From the NCBI GenBank assembly GCA_963813195.1, contig CAWEYC010000036.1:272318-336317 (forward strand): a DNA stretch of 64,000 nt. The letters are read 5' to 3'. The notes under the pieces are model-generated. The model worked only from the letters and a program-made list of their open reading frames with translations, was not told the DNA's origin and did no database searches. Origin of the DNA: Roseiarcus sp963813195. Its GTDB lineage: Bacteria > Pseudomonadota > Alphaproteobacteria > Rhizobiales > Beijerinckiaceae. The translations under genes were made by a program, and so were the position numbers. Every line of letters begins with the position of its first letter. Position 1 is the stretch's first letter. Of the stretch, positions 28,498-37,433 are shown one piece after another.

Positions 28498-29793
28498 GTG
28501 GACAACCTCGCGTCCATGAAAACGAGCGTTAGATGGTTGACCCGCGACCACAGTGTCGCGTGTGTCGCTGAATTGAACGGACGAGGAAAAGCGCGGAGGA
28601 GCCGTTTTGGCGGGCTTTGGCCGGCTTTTGCCGGCCTTGTGCTAGTCTCCGCGCCGCTTTCGGCCTTCGGCGAACCGAAGCCGCCGCCCGGCATGGTGCT
28701 TTACGATCATCCGGTATTCCACCACGGAGTCCGCGTGCTTTGGCACGGCGCGTGGCGGAGTGGAAAAAAGGCCGACGCGGCAGAACTCGCGACGGCGAAG
28801 TCGCCGCAGCCGGCGTCCAAGGACTTTTCCATCCTGGTGGACGCGGAAGATAGCACCGCTGTGCGCCTAGCCGAGGAATTCGTCGGCGCGCTGCGAGACG
28901 ACGGCGCCACCGGCCACGTAATCCCGGGGCAAACATCTCCGGTCGCGCTCGCCAAGGCGGTGAGGAGCGACGGCGCCGATCTCGCGATTGCGCCGATGGA
29001 TGCGCTCCTCGACAACGCGCAGGCGACGGCGGACTGGCGCGACCGCGGGCCGTACATCGCTCGCCTCGGCTCTGAGACCGTCGAAATCATCGCGCCGCGG
29101 GCGACCGTCGACGTCCACGAGCTTACAGGTCGCGACGTCGGGTACGGCGTCGCCGACAGCGCCGGGGCGGCCACCGCCGCCACATTGTTCTCCCATCTCG
29201 GCGTCGCCCCAAAGCCGTCATACGGTCAGCTCGGACCGGCGCTCGCCGATCTGGAGTCCGGCAAGCTCGCCGCGGTGGTCGCCGTCGGCGCGAAGACCTC
29301 GAAGATCCTGGCGGATTTCGGCAAGGACGGCCGTTTCCACGTGGTGCCGGTCGCTTGGTCGCCCGCGCTGCAGGCGCTCTATGCCCCGGTCCGGTTGACG
29401 GGCGCGGACCGGCCGAACCTGATCGGAGCGAACGAAAAGGTCGAGACGCTCGGCGCGCCGATGGCGCTCATCGCGCTCGACGCCGCCCCGTCGTCCCCGC
29501 GCGCCGAGCAACTCGCGGGGCTGACGAAATCGTTTTTCGGCGGCTTCGACAAGCTGCTTGGCCCCGATAACGACGCGGCTTGGCGCGACGTCAATCTCTC
29601 CGCTGCTGCGCCGTGGCCGCGCTTGCAGGCGGCGCAGGCCTGGATCGACCTCAACGCGACCGCGCCCAGCGCTTCGCTCGAGGCCTTCCGCGCAGTCGCC
29701 AAGACGTCCGCGTCGGCGAACGGAGGCGTCGGCGCGAAGGATTCCGATCGTTTGTACGACAGTCTGATGCAATGGCGTGGCGCAGGGCAATGA
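28498..29793 (+). CDS. TAXI-family-like exported solute-binding protein
   Basis: About 431 residues; GTG 28498 follows a TAAGG, but TTG 28480 and ATG 28516 are also possible. A hydrophobic segment (FAGLVLVSAPLSAFG) some 30-45 residues in looks like a signal or anchor. The body (GATGHVIPGQTSPVALAKAV, GADLAIAPMDALLDN, YIARLGSETVEIIA, HVVPVAWSPALQ) has the two-lobed pattern of TAXI-type TRAP receptors. No TRAP permease gene is nearby, so it may work alone or in sensing. It is followed 13 bp later by a small Sel1-like protein gene with GGGAGG, suggesting an operon. Confidence 0.6.
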   Translation: MDNLASMKTSVRWLTRDHSVACVAELNGRGKARRSRFGGLWPAFAGLVLVSAPLSAFGEPKPPPGMVLYDHPVFHHGVRVLWHGAWRSGKKADAAELATAKSPQPASKDFSILVDAEDSTAVRLAEEFVGALRDDGATGHVIPGQTSPVALAKAVRSDGADLAIAPMDALLDNAQATADWRDRGPYIARLGSETVEIIAPRATVDVHELTGRDVGYGVADSAGAATAATLFSHLGVAPKPSYGQLGPALADLESGKLAAVVAVGAKTSKILADFGKDGRFHVVPVAWSPALQALYAPVRLTGADRPNLIGANEKVETLGAPMALIALDAAPSSPRAEQLAGLTKSFFGGFDKLLGPDNDAAWRDVNLSAAAPWPRLQAAQAWIDLNATAPSASLEAFRAVAKTSASANGGVGAKDSDRLYDSLMQWRGAGQ

Positions 29794-29806
29794 CGGGAGG
29801 CAACGC

Positions 29807-30421
29807 ATGCCAATCCTGCTGAAAGCGACTGCCGGTCTTTTCGCCGGCGCGATGATCGGCGTTCTCACTTTTGCGTTCTGGCCAGAGACCGAACTCACGG
29901 CCGTTAAGGAGCGTCCGGCGGTCGAGCAACCGAAATTCGCGACCAATGCGGTCGCGCCCCAGCCGGCGCCTTCCGCGACCGCGAACGCGGCGTCTTCAGC
30001 GAACGCGGCGCCGGCGACCGACAAGGCCGCGATCACCAAGCTGGCGCTCGCTCTCCGCGCCGGAGCTGCGGAGGATAACGCCGCGCTGCCGTCGCAGCCG
30101 GTCGCCTCGACGCCGGTGAAAGCGACCGCGGTGAGCGACAGTGAGCGCGCCCTCAGCATGCGGGCGCAAGGGCTGGTCGCCCTGGCCGGCGGCGACATCG
30201 CAGGGGCGCGGGCGTTTCTCGAACGCGCCGCCGAGGCCGGCGACGCGCGCGCCCTCCTCGTTCTCGGCGATACTTACGATCCCGCGACACTCACGCGCAT
30301 GGGCGCGATCGGCCTCAAGGGCGACGCAGCGCGAGCGCGCGATTACTATGCGCGCGCGCTTTCGGCCGGCGTCGCCGCGGCGCGCGATCGCATGGCCGAA
30401 CGGGATGTGCGGCAATACTGA
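29807..30421 (+). CDS. Membrane-anchored protein with Sel1/TPR-like repeat
   Basis: A 204-residue protein from ATG 29807 (GGGAGG seven bases upstream). One N-terminal transmembrane helix (LFAGAMIGVLTFAFW) is followed by a long Ala/Pro/Ser-rich linker (about 30-110) and then a Sel1/TPR-like helical part (FLERAAEAGDARALLVLGDTYDP, ARDYYARALSAGVAAARDRM). The topology suggests a periplasmic helical-repeat domain for protein contacts. It is co-directional with the TAXI-like gene and is probably its partner, though the function is not known. Confidence 0.7.
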   Translation: MPILLKATAGLFAGAMIGVLTFAFWPETELTAVKERPAVEQPKFATNAVAPQPAPSATANAASSANAAPATDKAAITKLALALRAGAAEDNAALPSQPVASTPVKATAVSDSERALSMRAQGLVALAGGDIAGARAFLERAAEAGDARALLVLGDTYDPATLTRMGAIGLKGDAARARDYYARALSAGVAAARDRMAERDVRQY

Positions 30422-30525
30422 TTGGGCCGCGTCGCGGCTCGGTAGCAATCAAGCGCTGTAGCGACGCCGCGGGCGTCGTCATATGCCGGGCCGGGCCATC
30501 ACGACGAGCGCCCGCCAACACTCCG

Positions 30526-31536
30526 TTAGCGTTCGACGCGCGAGAGAACGTCACGCAAGGGATCGCTCGTCCAGGCGCTGCTGACGAAGTCCTCGTGCCG
30601 GACGTCGCCCGCGTCGATGAACGCGACGACTCCCGGCCGCAGGCCATCGGGAAGGCTGCTCTGAACCGAAACGCCGTCCCGCGCCAATCGCTCGCGCAGC
30701 GCGACGTTTTCGTCGCGTGAGGAATTCGAATAGGCGCTGACGAAGAAAGCGCGATTGCGAGCGCTTTCGACCCAATGCGCGAATTTGTCCTGTTCGCCAT
30801 AAAGCGCGTCGAACAGCACGACGCCGCGGATCCGCTCGCCGGCGCCGCCCACCGCCAGTGAATAGGCCGCCGGCACGTAGCCGCCGCTGTAGGCGACGAT
30901 GACGACCGGCATGCGCCGGAACGCGCCGCGCGGGGCGTTGGGATAGAGGCTCGCGAGCTTGGTCTCGGCCTCGTCGAGGAACTGCGCGAAGGCGCCGGGT
31001 CGCCAGAAATTGCCTGCGCTCGAGTCCGCCGCGTCGTAGGCGAGTTGCGGCGCGACGAGCACGCCGTTGAGCTCGGACTGTGCGAGTTGGCGCGCCGTCT
31101 GCTGTCGCTCGAGAACGTCGCGCGCCAGTGTCGCCTGGTTGCCGTGGAAGAACACCACGATCGTCGCCGGACGATTAGGATCGAAGTCGTTGCCCACCGC
31201 GAAGAGGACGTGGCGGTCGTTGTACGTCGTGTCTTCCCACAGTACGCCGCCGCGCGGCGAGGAGTGCGCGAGCCGGCCGGAATCGTCGACGTCGAGAAAC
31301 GGGCGGGACTTGTCGTGCCGTTCGTCCGGCGGGATCAGGCCGTGATAGGGAAAGGCCGAATTCTTGAATTCGACGAGCGCCACATTGGCGCCGTTCGACT
31401 GCTCGAACTGCGGCTGGCCGGTCGACGACAAATTGGTCGCCGGCGGCGCGCTCGGCGCTCCTGCGCAGCCCGCGAGCGCCAACGCCAGCCCAACGCTCGC
31501 GGGCAAAGGGATTGCGCGACACGGTCGATCGTCCAT
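30526..31536 (-). CDS. Lipoprotein of alpha/beta-hydrolase type
   Basis: A 336-residue protein. The N-terminus ending LALALAGC is a lipobox, so residue Cys24 is probably lipidated and the protein held at an envelope membrane. TIVVFFHGNQATLARDV and MPVVIVAYSGGYVPAAYSL contain a hydrolase-type strand and a nucleophile elbow-like YSGGY (Ser where the catalytic residue is expected), and VVLFDALYGEQDKF carries the possible acid. It is the last gene of a four-gene minus-strand run whose products all look envelope-directed. The substrate is unknown. An in-frame extension upstream to 32262 overlaps the next gene and is not real. Confidence 0.75.
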   Translation of the reverse strand: MDDRPCRAIPLPASVGLALALAGCAGAPSAPPATNLSSTGQPQFEQSNGANVALVEFKNSAFPYHGLIPPDERHDKSRPFLDVDDSGRLAHSSPRGGVLWEDTTYNDRHVLFAVGNDFDPNRPATIVVFFHGNQATLARDVLERQQTARQLAQSELNGVLVAPQLAYDAADSSAGNFWRPGAFAQFLDEAETKLASLYPNAPRGAFRRMPVVIVAYSGGYVPAAYSLAVGGAGERIRGVVLFDALYGEQDKFAHWVESARNRAFFVSAYSNSSRDENVALRERLARDGVSVQSSLPDGLRPGVVAFIDAGDVRHEDFVSSAWTSDPLRDVLSRVER

Positions 31537-31568
31537 GTTGAGACCCCCCGGCTCGATGCGCCGCCCCG

Positions 31569-34238
31569 CTAAGCGAGACCGCTTGGCGCATCTTTCGATA
31601 TTACCCCGAAGAACGACGGCAGCGCTACAAGGTAGGCAAATCCTGCGATTTCGATTACCGCGCCCAGTCCGAAATTGGTCGCGATGACCGGCGCCGCGGC
31701 CGCGCCGATCACCGAGAAGCATCCGTTGACGCCCCAGGCCCAAATGAAAAGATGTTCCTTGCCGAGCCGCCCGAGCGTCGTCATTGCCGTCGGCATGGGA
31801 AAACCCATGAGGAAAGCCGGCGGCGCGATGAAGAGGAAGCACAGCAACAGCCGCGCCAGGTAGGGCAACGCGCCGATCGCGTCGAGCGCCAAGTCGAGGA
31901 ACAGCGCGTATCCGATCAGCAACGACGCAATCGCCAGGAAAATGACCGGCATGACAGCCCGCATGTGCGGCAGGACGCGCTCGGACGTGAGTGCGCCGAG
32001 TCCGGAGAACACCAGCATTCCCGTGATCAGGATCGAAGCCGAGACGGTCGGGTTGCCGAGCGCCATGACGAAATGCGCGATGAGCCCGACTTCGACCATG
32101 ATGTAGCCGGCGCCCAGGCAGGCGAAATAGGCGATGGACAGGAGCTTGCCTCGCGATTTGGAGAAAATCGACTGCCAGCCCCAAAGCACCGGGATCGCCA
32201 TCAAGACCGCCGCGGTCAGGCAGGCGACGCCGAGGGTCGCCCAGATCAGCAGGTAGCCCCACTCGTCCTGCAGCAGTTCAAGGCGATCGAGAATTCGCGG
32301 CAGGTCCTTGGTCTTGACGTAGGCGGCGAAATAAGGCGCGTCATTAGTCAGCTTGCGCGTGTTGAAGACGTAGCGCTCGGCGATCTCGGGCCACCCGCCG
32401 TTGATCAGCGCGTGCCAGGTCAGCCGGCCCATGACGGTGGCGGGAAGCACGCCGTCGTCGGCCTTCCCGCCGGACGGCCCGGCGTCCGTAGGGGCGGTCG
32501 GATCGGCGGGCGCGGTCGGGTCCGTCGCGTCGGCGGGCGACGGGGGACCGCCGGCGGCGCCGGAAAAGATCTGCGCGACATAGCCGTCGAGCGTGCGGTC
32601 AGTTTGCGAACTGTCGTAGAAGAGCCCCGGCGAGTAGATCTCGTCGAACGACATCGCGTGCGTATGCTTGCGCAATTTATCGATTTCATCGGCCGTGAAG
32701 CCGCCGCGCTTGTAAAGCACCGTCGCGGTCGAAAGATAGGTCGACGCGACGAAGAATGAATCCGCGATATGCGCGCCATCGACATCGCGCGCCGCCGCCG
32801 CCATCGTCGTATAGAGCTTGAGCACCGACTTGGGCGGCTCTTCCTTGTTCCACAACGTCACCGACAGCACGCCGCCGTCGTTGAGCGCGCGCATGTAGGT
32901 TTCCATCGCCTCTTGCGTATAAGCGAATTTCTCGACGATCGCGAAACCACCGGGATTGGACAGCCCGACGGAATCGGCGAGGCTCAGGTCGATGACGTCG
33001 AAACGCTCTTTGGTCTGCGCGAGAAAATGCCGCCCCTCGTAGTCGATGACGCGCACCTTGCCGAGGATGTCGCCAGTGAAATTCTTGATCGCGGGATCGT
33101 GGAAGGCGGCGAGCACGGCGCGATTGCCTTCGGCGACCGTCACGTCCTTCGCGCCTGAGCGCAGGGCCAGCGCGGTCGAAATGCCGCCGCCGAACTGCAC
33201 CACGAAGGTCTTCGGCGTCTTCTTGATCACATAGGGGTAGTACATCGGAAGGAAACGGAAATAGGCCGTATCCTTCGGCGGCAAGTCACGAATGATGCCG
33301 ATCGGCCCGTCGCTGTCGATATACAGCGCGAGATAGGCGTTGGCTGGCATCTCCGGCAGGTTGAAGCCGGCGTTGTCGGAGAGGCCGGGCGCGAAATGCA
33401 GATAGGAGCTCGAATAGACCTCGAGAAAGCCGAACGGTGAAGCGCTCTCGTAGACTTTCTGCGCGTCCGGGAATTTGCGGGCGTAGGCGACTCCCTTGTA
33501 GTCGTTGACCGCGAGGCGGCTCAGCCCAAGAGCCGGCGCCGCGACGAAATGGCCGCCGAACGCGATCAGCGCGAGCGCCACATAGGCCGGGATCGCGCGA
33601 CGCCCGCCGGGACCGAACGCCCAGGCGAGGCTCGCCGCGAACCACAGCGCGAGGGGGGCCGCGATGAGGTTGGCCGGTGTGAAAGCGTACATCGCGACGA
33701 GGACGAAGAGGCCGCACAGGCCCGAGCCCGCGAGATCGGCGAAGTAGACGCGACCGAACGTACGATTGCTCTTCAGGAACACACAGCCAAGAAACACCGC
33801 GCCCGCCAGAAACGGCGTCAGCGAGGCGAGAAAGATCTCAAGCAACTTCCACTTCTGCGCGGGATCGGAGACGAGGAAGATCGCGTTGAACCCGAGTTGC
33901 TGGATGAACAGATTGGCCCCGACCGCGAGGGGACCGAACAATCCTAGCGCGGCGCCCGCCGCGACGCGCCAGTTTCTCTGGAACCAGTCCTTGGCGACGC
34001 ACATGACCGCGCTGGTGAGACCGAAGCCGAGCATCGCGAGGCTGACGACCAGCGAGCCGAAATGAGCCCAGCTGCCGACAGAAAACACCCGCATGATGTC
34101 GATCTGCAGCGCAATGACCGCGCCGGCGCCGAGACCGACCGCGAAATAAAGCGCGAGACGGCCGCGGCCGTCGTGGGCGATTTCGTCGCTTGCGCCGAAA
34201 GGCGCGGCGGTCTCCGCGATCGGGCTTGCGTCGTTCAT
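31569..34238 (-). CDS. Polytopic membrane protein with spermidine-synthase-like domain
   Basis: An 889-residue protein. Several transmembrane helices fill about residues 25-250. A methyltransferase/spermidine-synthase-like Rossmann domain follows (about 260-620), with FVVQFGGGISTALALRSGA as nucleotide-cofactor loop and RVIDYEGRHFLAQTKERFDV. About six further helices lie at the C-terminus (640-885). A Pro/Ala/Asp-rich low-complexity stretch precedes the last membrane part. Membrane-fused spermidine-synthase-like proteins are widespread and of uncertain substrate; decarboxylated-SAM chemistry cannot be assumed. It lies 79 bp downstream of the Tat-signal isoaspartyl methyltransferase gene and just upstream of the lipoprotein gene. 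Confidence 0.75.
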   Translation of the reverse strand: MNDASPIAETAAPFGASDEIAHDGRGRLALYFAVGLGAGAVIALQIDIMRVFSVGSWAHFGSLVVSLAMLGFGLTSAVMCVAKDWFQRNWRVAAGAALGLFGPLAVGANLFIQQLGFNAIFLVSDPAQKWKLLEIFLASLTPFLAGAVFLGCVFLKSNRTFGRVYFADLAGSGLCGLFVLVAMYAFTPANLIAAPLALWFAASLAWAFGPGGRRAIPAYVALALIAFGGHFVAAPALGLSRLAVNDYKGVAYARKFPDAQKVYESASPFGFLEVYSSSYLHFAPGLSDNAGFNLPEMPANAYLALYIDSDGPIGIIRDLPPKDTAYFRFLPMYYPYVIKKTPKTFVVQFGGGISTALALRSGAKDVTVAEGNRAVLAAFHDPAIKNFTGDILGKVRVIDYEGRHFLAQTKERFDVIDLSLADSVGLSNPGGFAIVEKFAYTQEAMETYMRALNDGGVLSVTLWNKEEPPKSVLKLYTTMAAAARDVDGAHIADSFFVASTYLSTATVLYKRGGFTADEIDKLRKHTHAMSFDEIYSPGLFYDSSQTDRTLDGYVAQIFSGAAGGPPSPADATDPTAPADPTAPTDAGPSGGKADDGVLPATVMGRLTWHALINGGWPEIAERYVFNTRKLTNDAPYFAAYVKTKDLPRILDRLELLQDEWGYLLIWATLGVACLTAAVLMAIPVLWGWQSIFSKSRGKLLSIAYFACLGAGYIMVEVGLIAHFVMALGNPTVSASILITGMLVFSGLGALTSERVLPHMRAVMPVIFLAIASLLIGYALFLDLALDAIGALPYLARLLLCFLFIAPPAFLMGFPMPTAMTTLGRLGKEHLFIWAWGVNGCFSVIGAAAAPVIATNFGLGAVIEIAGFAYLVALPSFFGVISKDAPSGLA

Positions 34239-34317
34239 GAATGAAGGCTCCGAGACCGCCGGCGCGCCATCGCGCCTTCAGTTGTGAGCGCTCCGAGGCC
34301 GCGTGGGGACGAGGCGA

Positions 34318-35187
34318 TCAATTGTTGTGCGTGCCTTTGATGACGTCGCCCTCAAGCTTGGTGAAGGGCACGAAGGGAACGATCTTGCCGCCGTAGATAT
34401 CCGAGCGCGCAACGGTGATCGTGCCGTCGTCGGCTTGGGTCTTGACGACTTTCAGAACGCGCTGCGCGCCGGGCGGGCCGACCGGGATGACCATGGTTCC
34501 GCCGGTCTTGAGCTGCTGCAGCAAGGGCGGCGGCACGTGGTCGATGCCGCAGGTGACGATGATCTTGTCGAACGGCGCGGCCTCTTCCCACCCGTAGTAC
34601 CCGTCGGAATTCTTGGAACTGATCGATTTGAACTCATTGTAGCCCTCGGCAATCAACAAATCGTAGGTCGCGCGGGTGCGCTCGGCGAGCGGTTTGATGA
34701 TTTCAATCGTATAGACGTTGTAGGTGAGGTGGGCGAGGTAAGCCGACTGGTAGCCGGAGCCCGTCCCGATCTCGAGCACCTTCTCGCCCTTCTTCGGATC
34801 GATCGTGCTGGTCATGCGGCCGACGAGATGCGGGCCGGAGATCGTGACGCCGTAGCCGATGTCGAGGAAGGCGTGATCGTAGGCGCGGCCGAGATTTTGC
34901 TTCAGCACGAATTTTTCGCGCGGCGTGAGCAGGAACGCTCGCTTGTTGCGGTCATCCCAGAGGTCCTCGTTGCGCACCATGGCGACGAAGCGATCGAAAC
35001 GCTCGCCGAGGAACTTCGGGTCCTCGCCGCGCTGCGCGACGCCCCACGCGACAAACTTCTCGCGGCTGTCCATCGGCGGCGTCATGTCGTAGGTGAACGG
35101 CGTCGGCACATTGGCCAGGGCGAGACGCGGGGCGAGCGCGCCGCCCGCCAATGCGGCCGCTCCGGCCAGGAACTGTCGTCGTTGCAC
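34318..35187 (-). CDS. Tat-signal protein-L-isoaspartate O-methyltransferase-like protein
   Basis: A 289-residue protein. GTG 35187 is chosen because GAGGAGG lies five bases upstream. The N-terminus QRRQFLAGAAALAGG is a twin-arginine signal followed by a cleavage-like LALA. The body has the SAM-binding loop VLEIGTGSGYQSAYLAHL and later IIVTCGIDHVPPPLLQQLKTGG, GTMVIPVGP and QRVLKV, as in PCMT enzymes that methylate isoaspartyl residues. Export of a SAM-dependent enzyme is unusual, as the periplasm is not known to hold SAM. Either the signal is not used or the fold serves another job. Neighbours are also envelope proteins. Confidence 0.78.
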   Translation of the reverse strand: MQRRQFLAGAAALAGGALAPRLALANVPTPFTYDMTPPMDSREKFVAWGVAQRGEDPKFLGERFDRFVAMVRNEDLWDDRNKRAFLLTPREKFVLKQNLGRAYDHAFLDIGYGVTISGPHLVGRMTSTIDPKKGEKVLEIGTGSGYQSAYLAHLTYNVYTIEIIKPLAERTRATYDLLIAEGYNEFKSISSKNSDGYYGWEEAAPFDKIIVTCGIDHVPPPLLQQLKTGGTMVIPVGPPGAQRVLKVVKTQADDGTITVARSDIYGGKIVPFVPFTKLEGDVIKGTHNN

Positions 35188-35287
35188 CAACGCCTCCTCG
35201 AATGGAATATACGGAACCCGCCGAAACGGCCTGATAAACCAATTCGCACCAAAACGCGACAGGCTATTTTCCTGCTTGCAGTCGTCG

Positions 35288-36050
35288 CTACGGTCGCGCG
35301 ATCGCGCAGGAATGATCCTGCAAATCCTCGGCGTGACCGCCGCCCTCCAATTCCGCGTGATCGGCGAGCAGGATGAAACCGGGTCTGCCCGCGAAAGTCG
35401 CACCGACGGCAATGAGCGTCTGCACGCCCATATGAGCCCTCGCGCCCTCCACCCCGTCGGCAAGCAACTGGAACGGAGCCGCGTCCGTGAGATCGGCCGA
35501 TTGCAGCCGCCGCGCCCAATAGCGCCGGCCCTTCAATTCGACGGTCATCACGCGCCACTGGTCGTCGAGCGCCTCCTTGTAGCTCGCGAGCGCCGCGGCG
35601 ACGTCCTTGTCCATGCAGTCGACGTGCAGGTGCAATTGATCCTGGCTGCGTGAGAATTGCGAATTGATGGAGACGCCGACGTCCTCGCGCGGCAGGTCGT
35701 GGCCGAGCCGAGCCTCGAGCGCTCGCCGCCCCGCCCAGGCGAAGGCGAAATAGTCGGGCGCGTCGGGCGCAAGGATCTGAGGATCCTCGATCCCGGTGAC
35801 GCGCCGGGTTGGAATCGCGAGAAATTGCGCGACGCCGCGGAGGTCCTTCAGCAGCGCCACGCCTCTGTCTTCGCTTGGCGAAAGATCGACGCTCTCGCAG
35901 GGTTTCGGTCCATCGCCGGCGCGAAAGTGTGGGACGCATTGATCGTGCACGATCGTCCAGAGCGCCATGCGATCGGCGAAAGCAGGCTCGGCGGCGAACA
36001 GCGCGAAGGCGGCGGCGACAAGCGCTGCGAGCGCGTAGGCGAATTCTCAT
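35288..36050 (-). pseudogene. cdh: CDP-diacylglycerol pyrophosphatase, start frame-shifted
   Basis: From the internal ATG 35968, 226 residues match CDP-diacylglycerol diphosphatase (MALWTIVHDQCVPHF; QDQLHLHVDCMDKDV with the histidines; VNSQF-like SINSQFSRSQ; RPGFILLADHAEL). The frame stays open further upstream and encodes a good signal peptide (YALAALVAAAFALFAAEPAFA), but without a start codon. An ATG at 36050, with GGAG eight bases upstream, would supply it if one base in the GAATTC at 36041-36046 were absent. So the gene has lost, or its sequence misreports, the link between start and signal peptide. The protein would hydrolyse CDP-diacylglycerol in the periplasm. Confidence 0.8.
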
Positions 36051-36209
36051 CGTGAAGGACTCCATGGCGATGCGCCGCGGCGATCGCCGAGCCTTACGAC
36101 AATGAATGAGCGATTGGACAGGAAAATGTCAGCCGAAGTCTTCGTCCGCGATCGTCGGTCGCTGTGCCACCGCCGATGTTGGGCCTTACGTGGGCCGCCG
36201 TTCGTGGGC

Positions 36210-36719
36210 CTATTTTTCGCTGCGGAAGCCGGGCGACCCGCCCTCGCCGAGGCCGCCGACGTGAGCCAGGGAATAACGCTCGACGCCGATCCGTTTGATG
36301 AGGTCAATCTGAGTTTCGAGGAAGTCGACATGACCCTCCTCGTCGGACATCAGCTCTTCGAAGAGATCGCGGCTCGGGTAGTCCTTCACGCCGAGGCAAT
36401 ATTCGGCGGCCTCCTGATAGAGCGCGCGCGCAGACATTTCGGCGTCCAGGTCGGTCGCCATGATTTCTTCAACGTTCTCGCCGATCCGCAGCGGATTCAG
36501 GGTCTGCAAATTCGGGAAGCCGCCGAGGAATATGATGCGATCGATGAAGCGGTCGGCATGAAACATCTCCTCGATCGATTCCTCGCGCCATTTCTTCGCG
36601 AGGGCGTTGAGGCCCCAATTGTCGAGCAGCCGGTAATGCAGCCAGAACTGACTGACAGCGGTCAACTCGCTACGCAGTCCGCGGTTGAGATATTCGATCA
36701 CTCTCGCATCGCCCTGCAT
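36210..36719 (-). CDS. bfr: Bacterioferritin
   Basis: A 169-residue iron-storage protein. The ferroxidase-centre ligands are all present: Glu18, Glu51, His54, Glu94, Glu127 and His130. Met52, next to the second ligand, is the residue that binds heme between two subunits. The length is standard, with a short Gly/Ser tail. It lies 70 bp downstream of the bfd-like gene on the same strand, the usual pairing for iron storage and release. Confidence 0.95.
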   Translation of the reverse strand: MQGDARVIEYLNRGLRSELTAVSQFWLHYRLLDNWGLNALAKKWREESIEEMFHADRFIDRIIFLGGFPNLQTLNPLRIGENVEEIMATDLDAEMSARALYQEAAEYCLGVKDYPSRDLFEELMSDEEGHVDFLETQIDLIKRIGVERYSLAHVGGLGEGGSPGFRSEK

Positions 36720-36788
36720 GGTCCCTCCCGGAACACTCGATATCGCAACCCTCGCTTTTCGAAGCGCAACGGGTCACTGGCGCGCTCG

Positions 36789-37064
36789 TCACTCGGCGGC
36801 GATACGCATAGGTTCCCCTGCGCGGTCACGCTCCTCAGCGCGGCGCGCTTCCTCGCCGGGGCAAGTTTCGCAGCCGACTTCAATATTGCCAATGTGCGCC
36901 TGGACAAGCAATGCTCGGACGGTCGAGACGCATCGACCGCAGCGCGGCGCGCAACCGAGGCAGCGATAGGCCCGAGCCGCCGAACAGGGGTGCCCAGCGT
37001 CCGGGCTCTGGAGCGTTGCGAGGATTTGAGTGTCGGACAGGACGTTGCAGGAGCAGACGATCAA
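36789..37064 (-). CDS. bfd: Bacterioferritin-associated ferredoxin-like [2Fe-2S] protein
   Basis: A 91-residue protein with the BFD cluster pattern: Cys4 and Cys6 (IVCSCNVLSD), then Cys42 and Cys45 (RCGRCVSTVRALL). These bind a [2Fe-2S] cluster and deliver electrons that reduce stored ferric iron in bacterioferritin. The start is TTG 37064, which overlaps the stop of a four-codon leader frame (ATG 37075) in TTGA. Two additional cysteines (35, 38) are not typical. The gene precedes bfr on the same strand. Confidence 0.85.
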   Translation of the reverse strand: MIVCSCNVLSDTQILATLQSPDAGHPCSAARAYRCLGCAPRCGRCVSTVRALLVQAHIGNIEVGCETCPGEEARRAEERDRAGEPMRIAAE

Positions 37065-37433
37065 GACGGTTCCATAGTTTAGAATGGATGTAATCTAGAG
37101 CATCATCAAGACTTTGAATACAGACGTAGGCGATCGATGGCAAGTCGAGGACGTCGCGTTCCCGCTATGAAATAAACACGGCGGCGATATGTTGCTAAGC
37201 GCGACGCATTACTAAGCCCTCGCCTCGGCGTCGCAGCGAATCTTCCTCGTCCAACTCGCTCCCCTGTGCGAAGCCTTCGGCCAAGCTAATAGCTCGGCCT
37301 TGTGGCCGCTCGGTTGCGCAAAATCAAAGTCGGCGAACTATGGCGCCATCCGACCGCAGCGCAGGGTCGTGGCCGCGACTCCGTGAGAAGAGCTTGCCGG
37401 CGAGCCCCAACGCGGGGCTCCGCTGCAGCTGCG
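37065..37433. promoter_or_regulatory. bfd/bfr promoter region with possible iron-regulator half-site
   Basis: The 369 bp between lpd and bfd hold the bfd-bfr promoter. A TTTAGAA at 37078-37084 matches one half of the Irr/ICE box of Hyphomicrobiales, and an imperfect inverse half lies about nine bases on (atctaga, 37092-37098), too far apart for the consensus. So regulation by iron is expected from the genes, but only weakly supported by this motif. Nothing else is recognised in the rest of the gap. Confidence 0.3.

Noticed and set aside
30526..32262. A 578-residue frame extending the lipoprotein gene upstream
   Set aside because: The upstream part overlaps the well-supported membrane protein gene and is compositionally antisense-like; the lipobox start at 31536 is clear.
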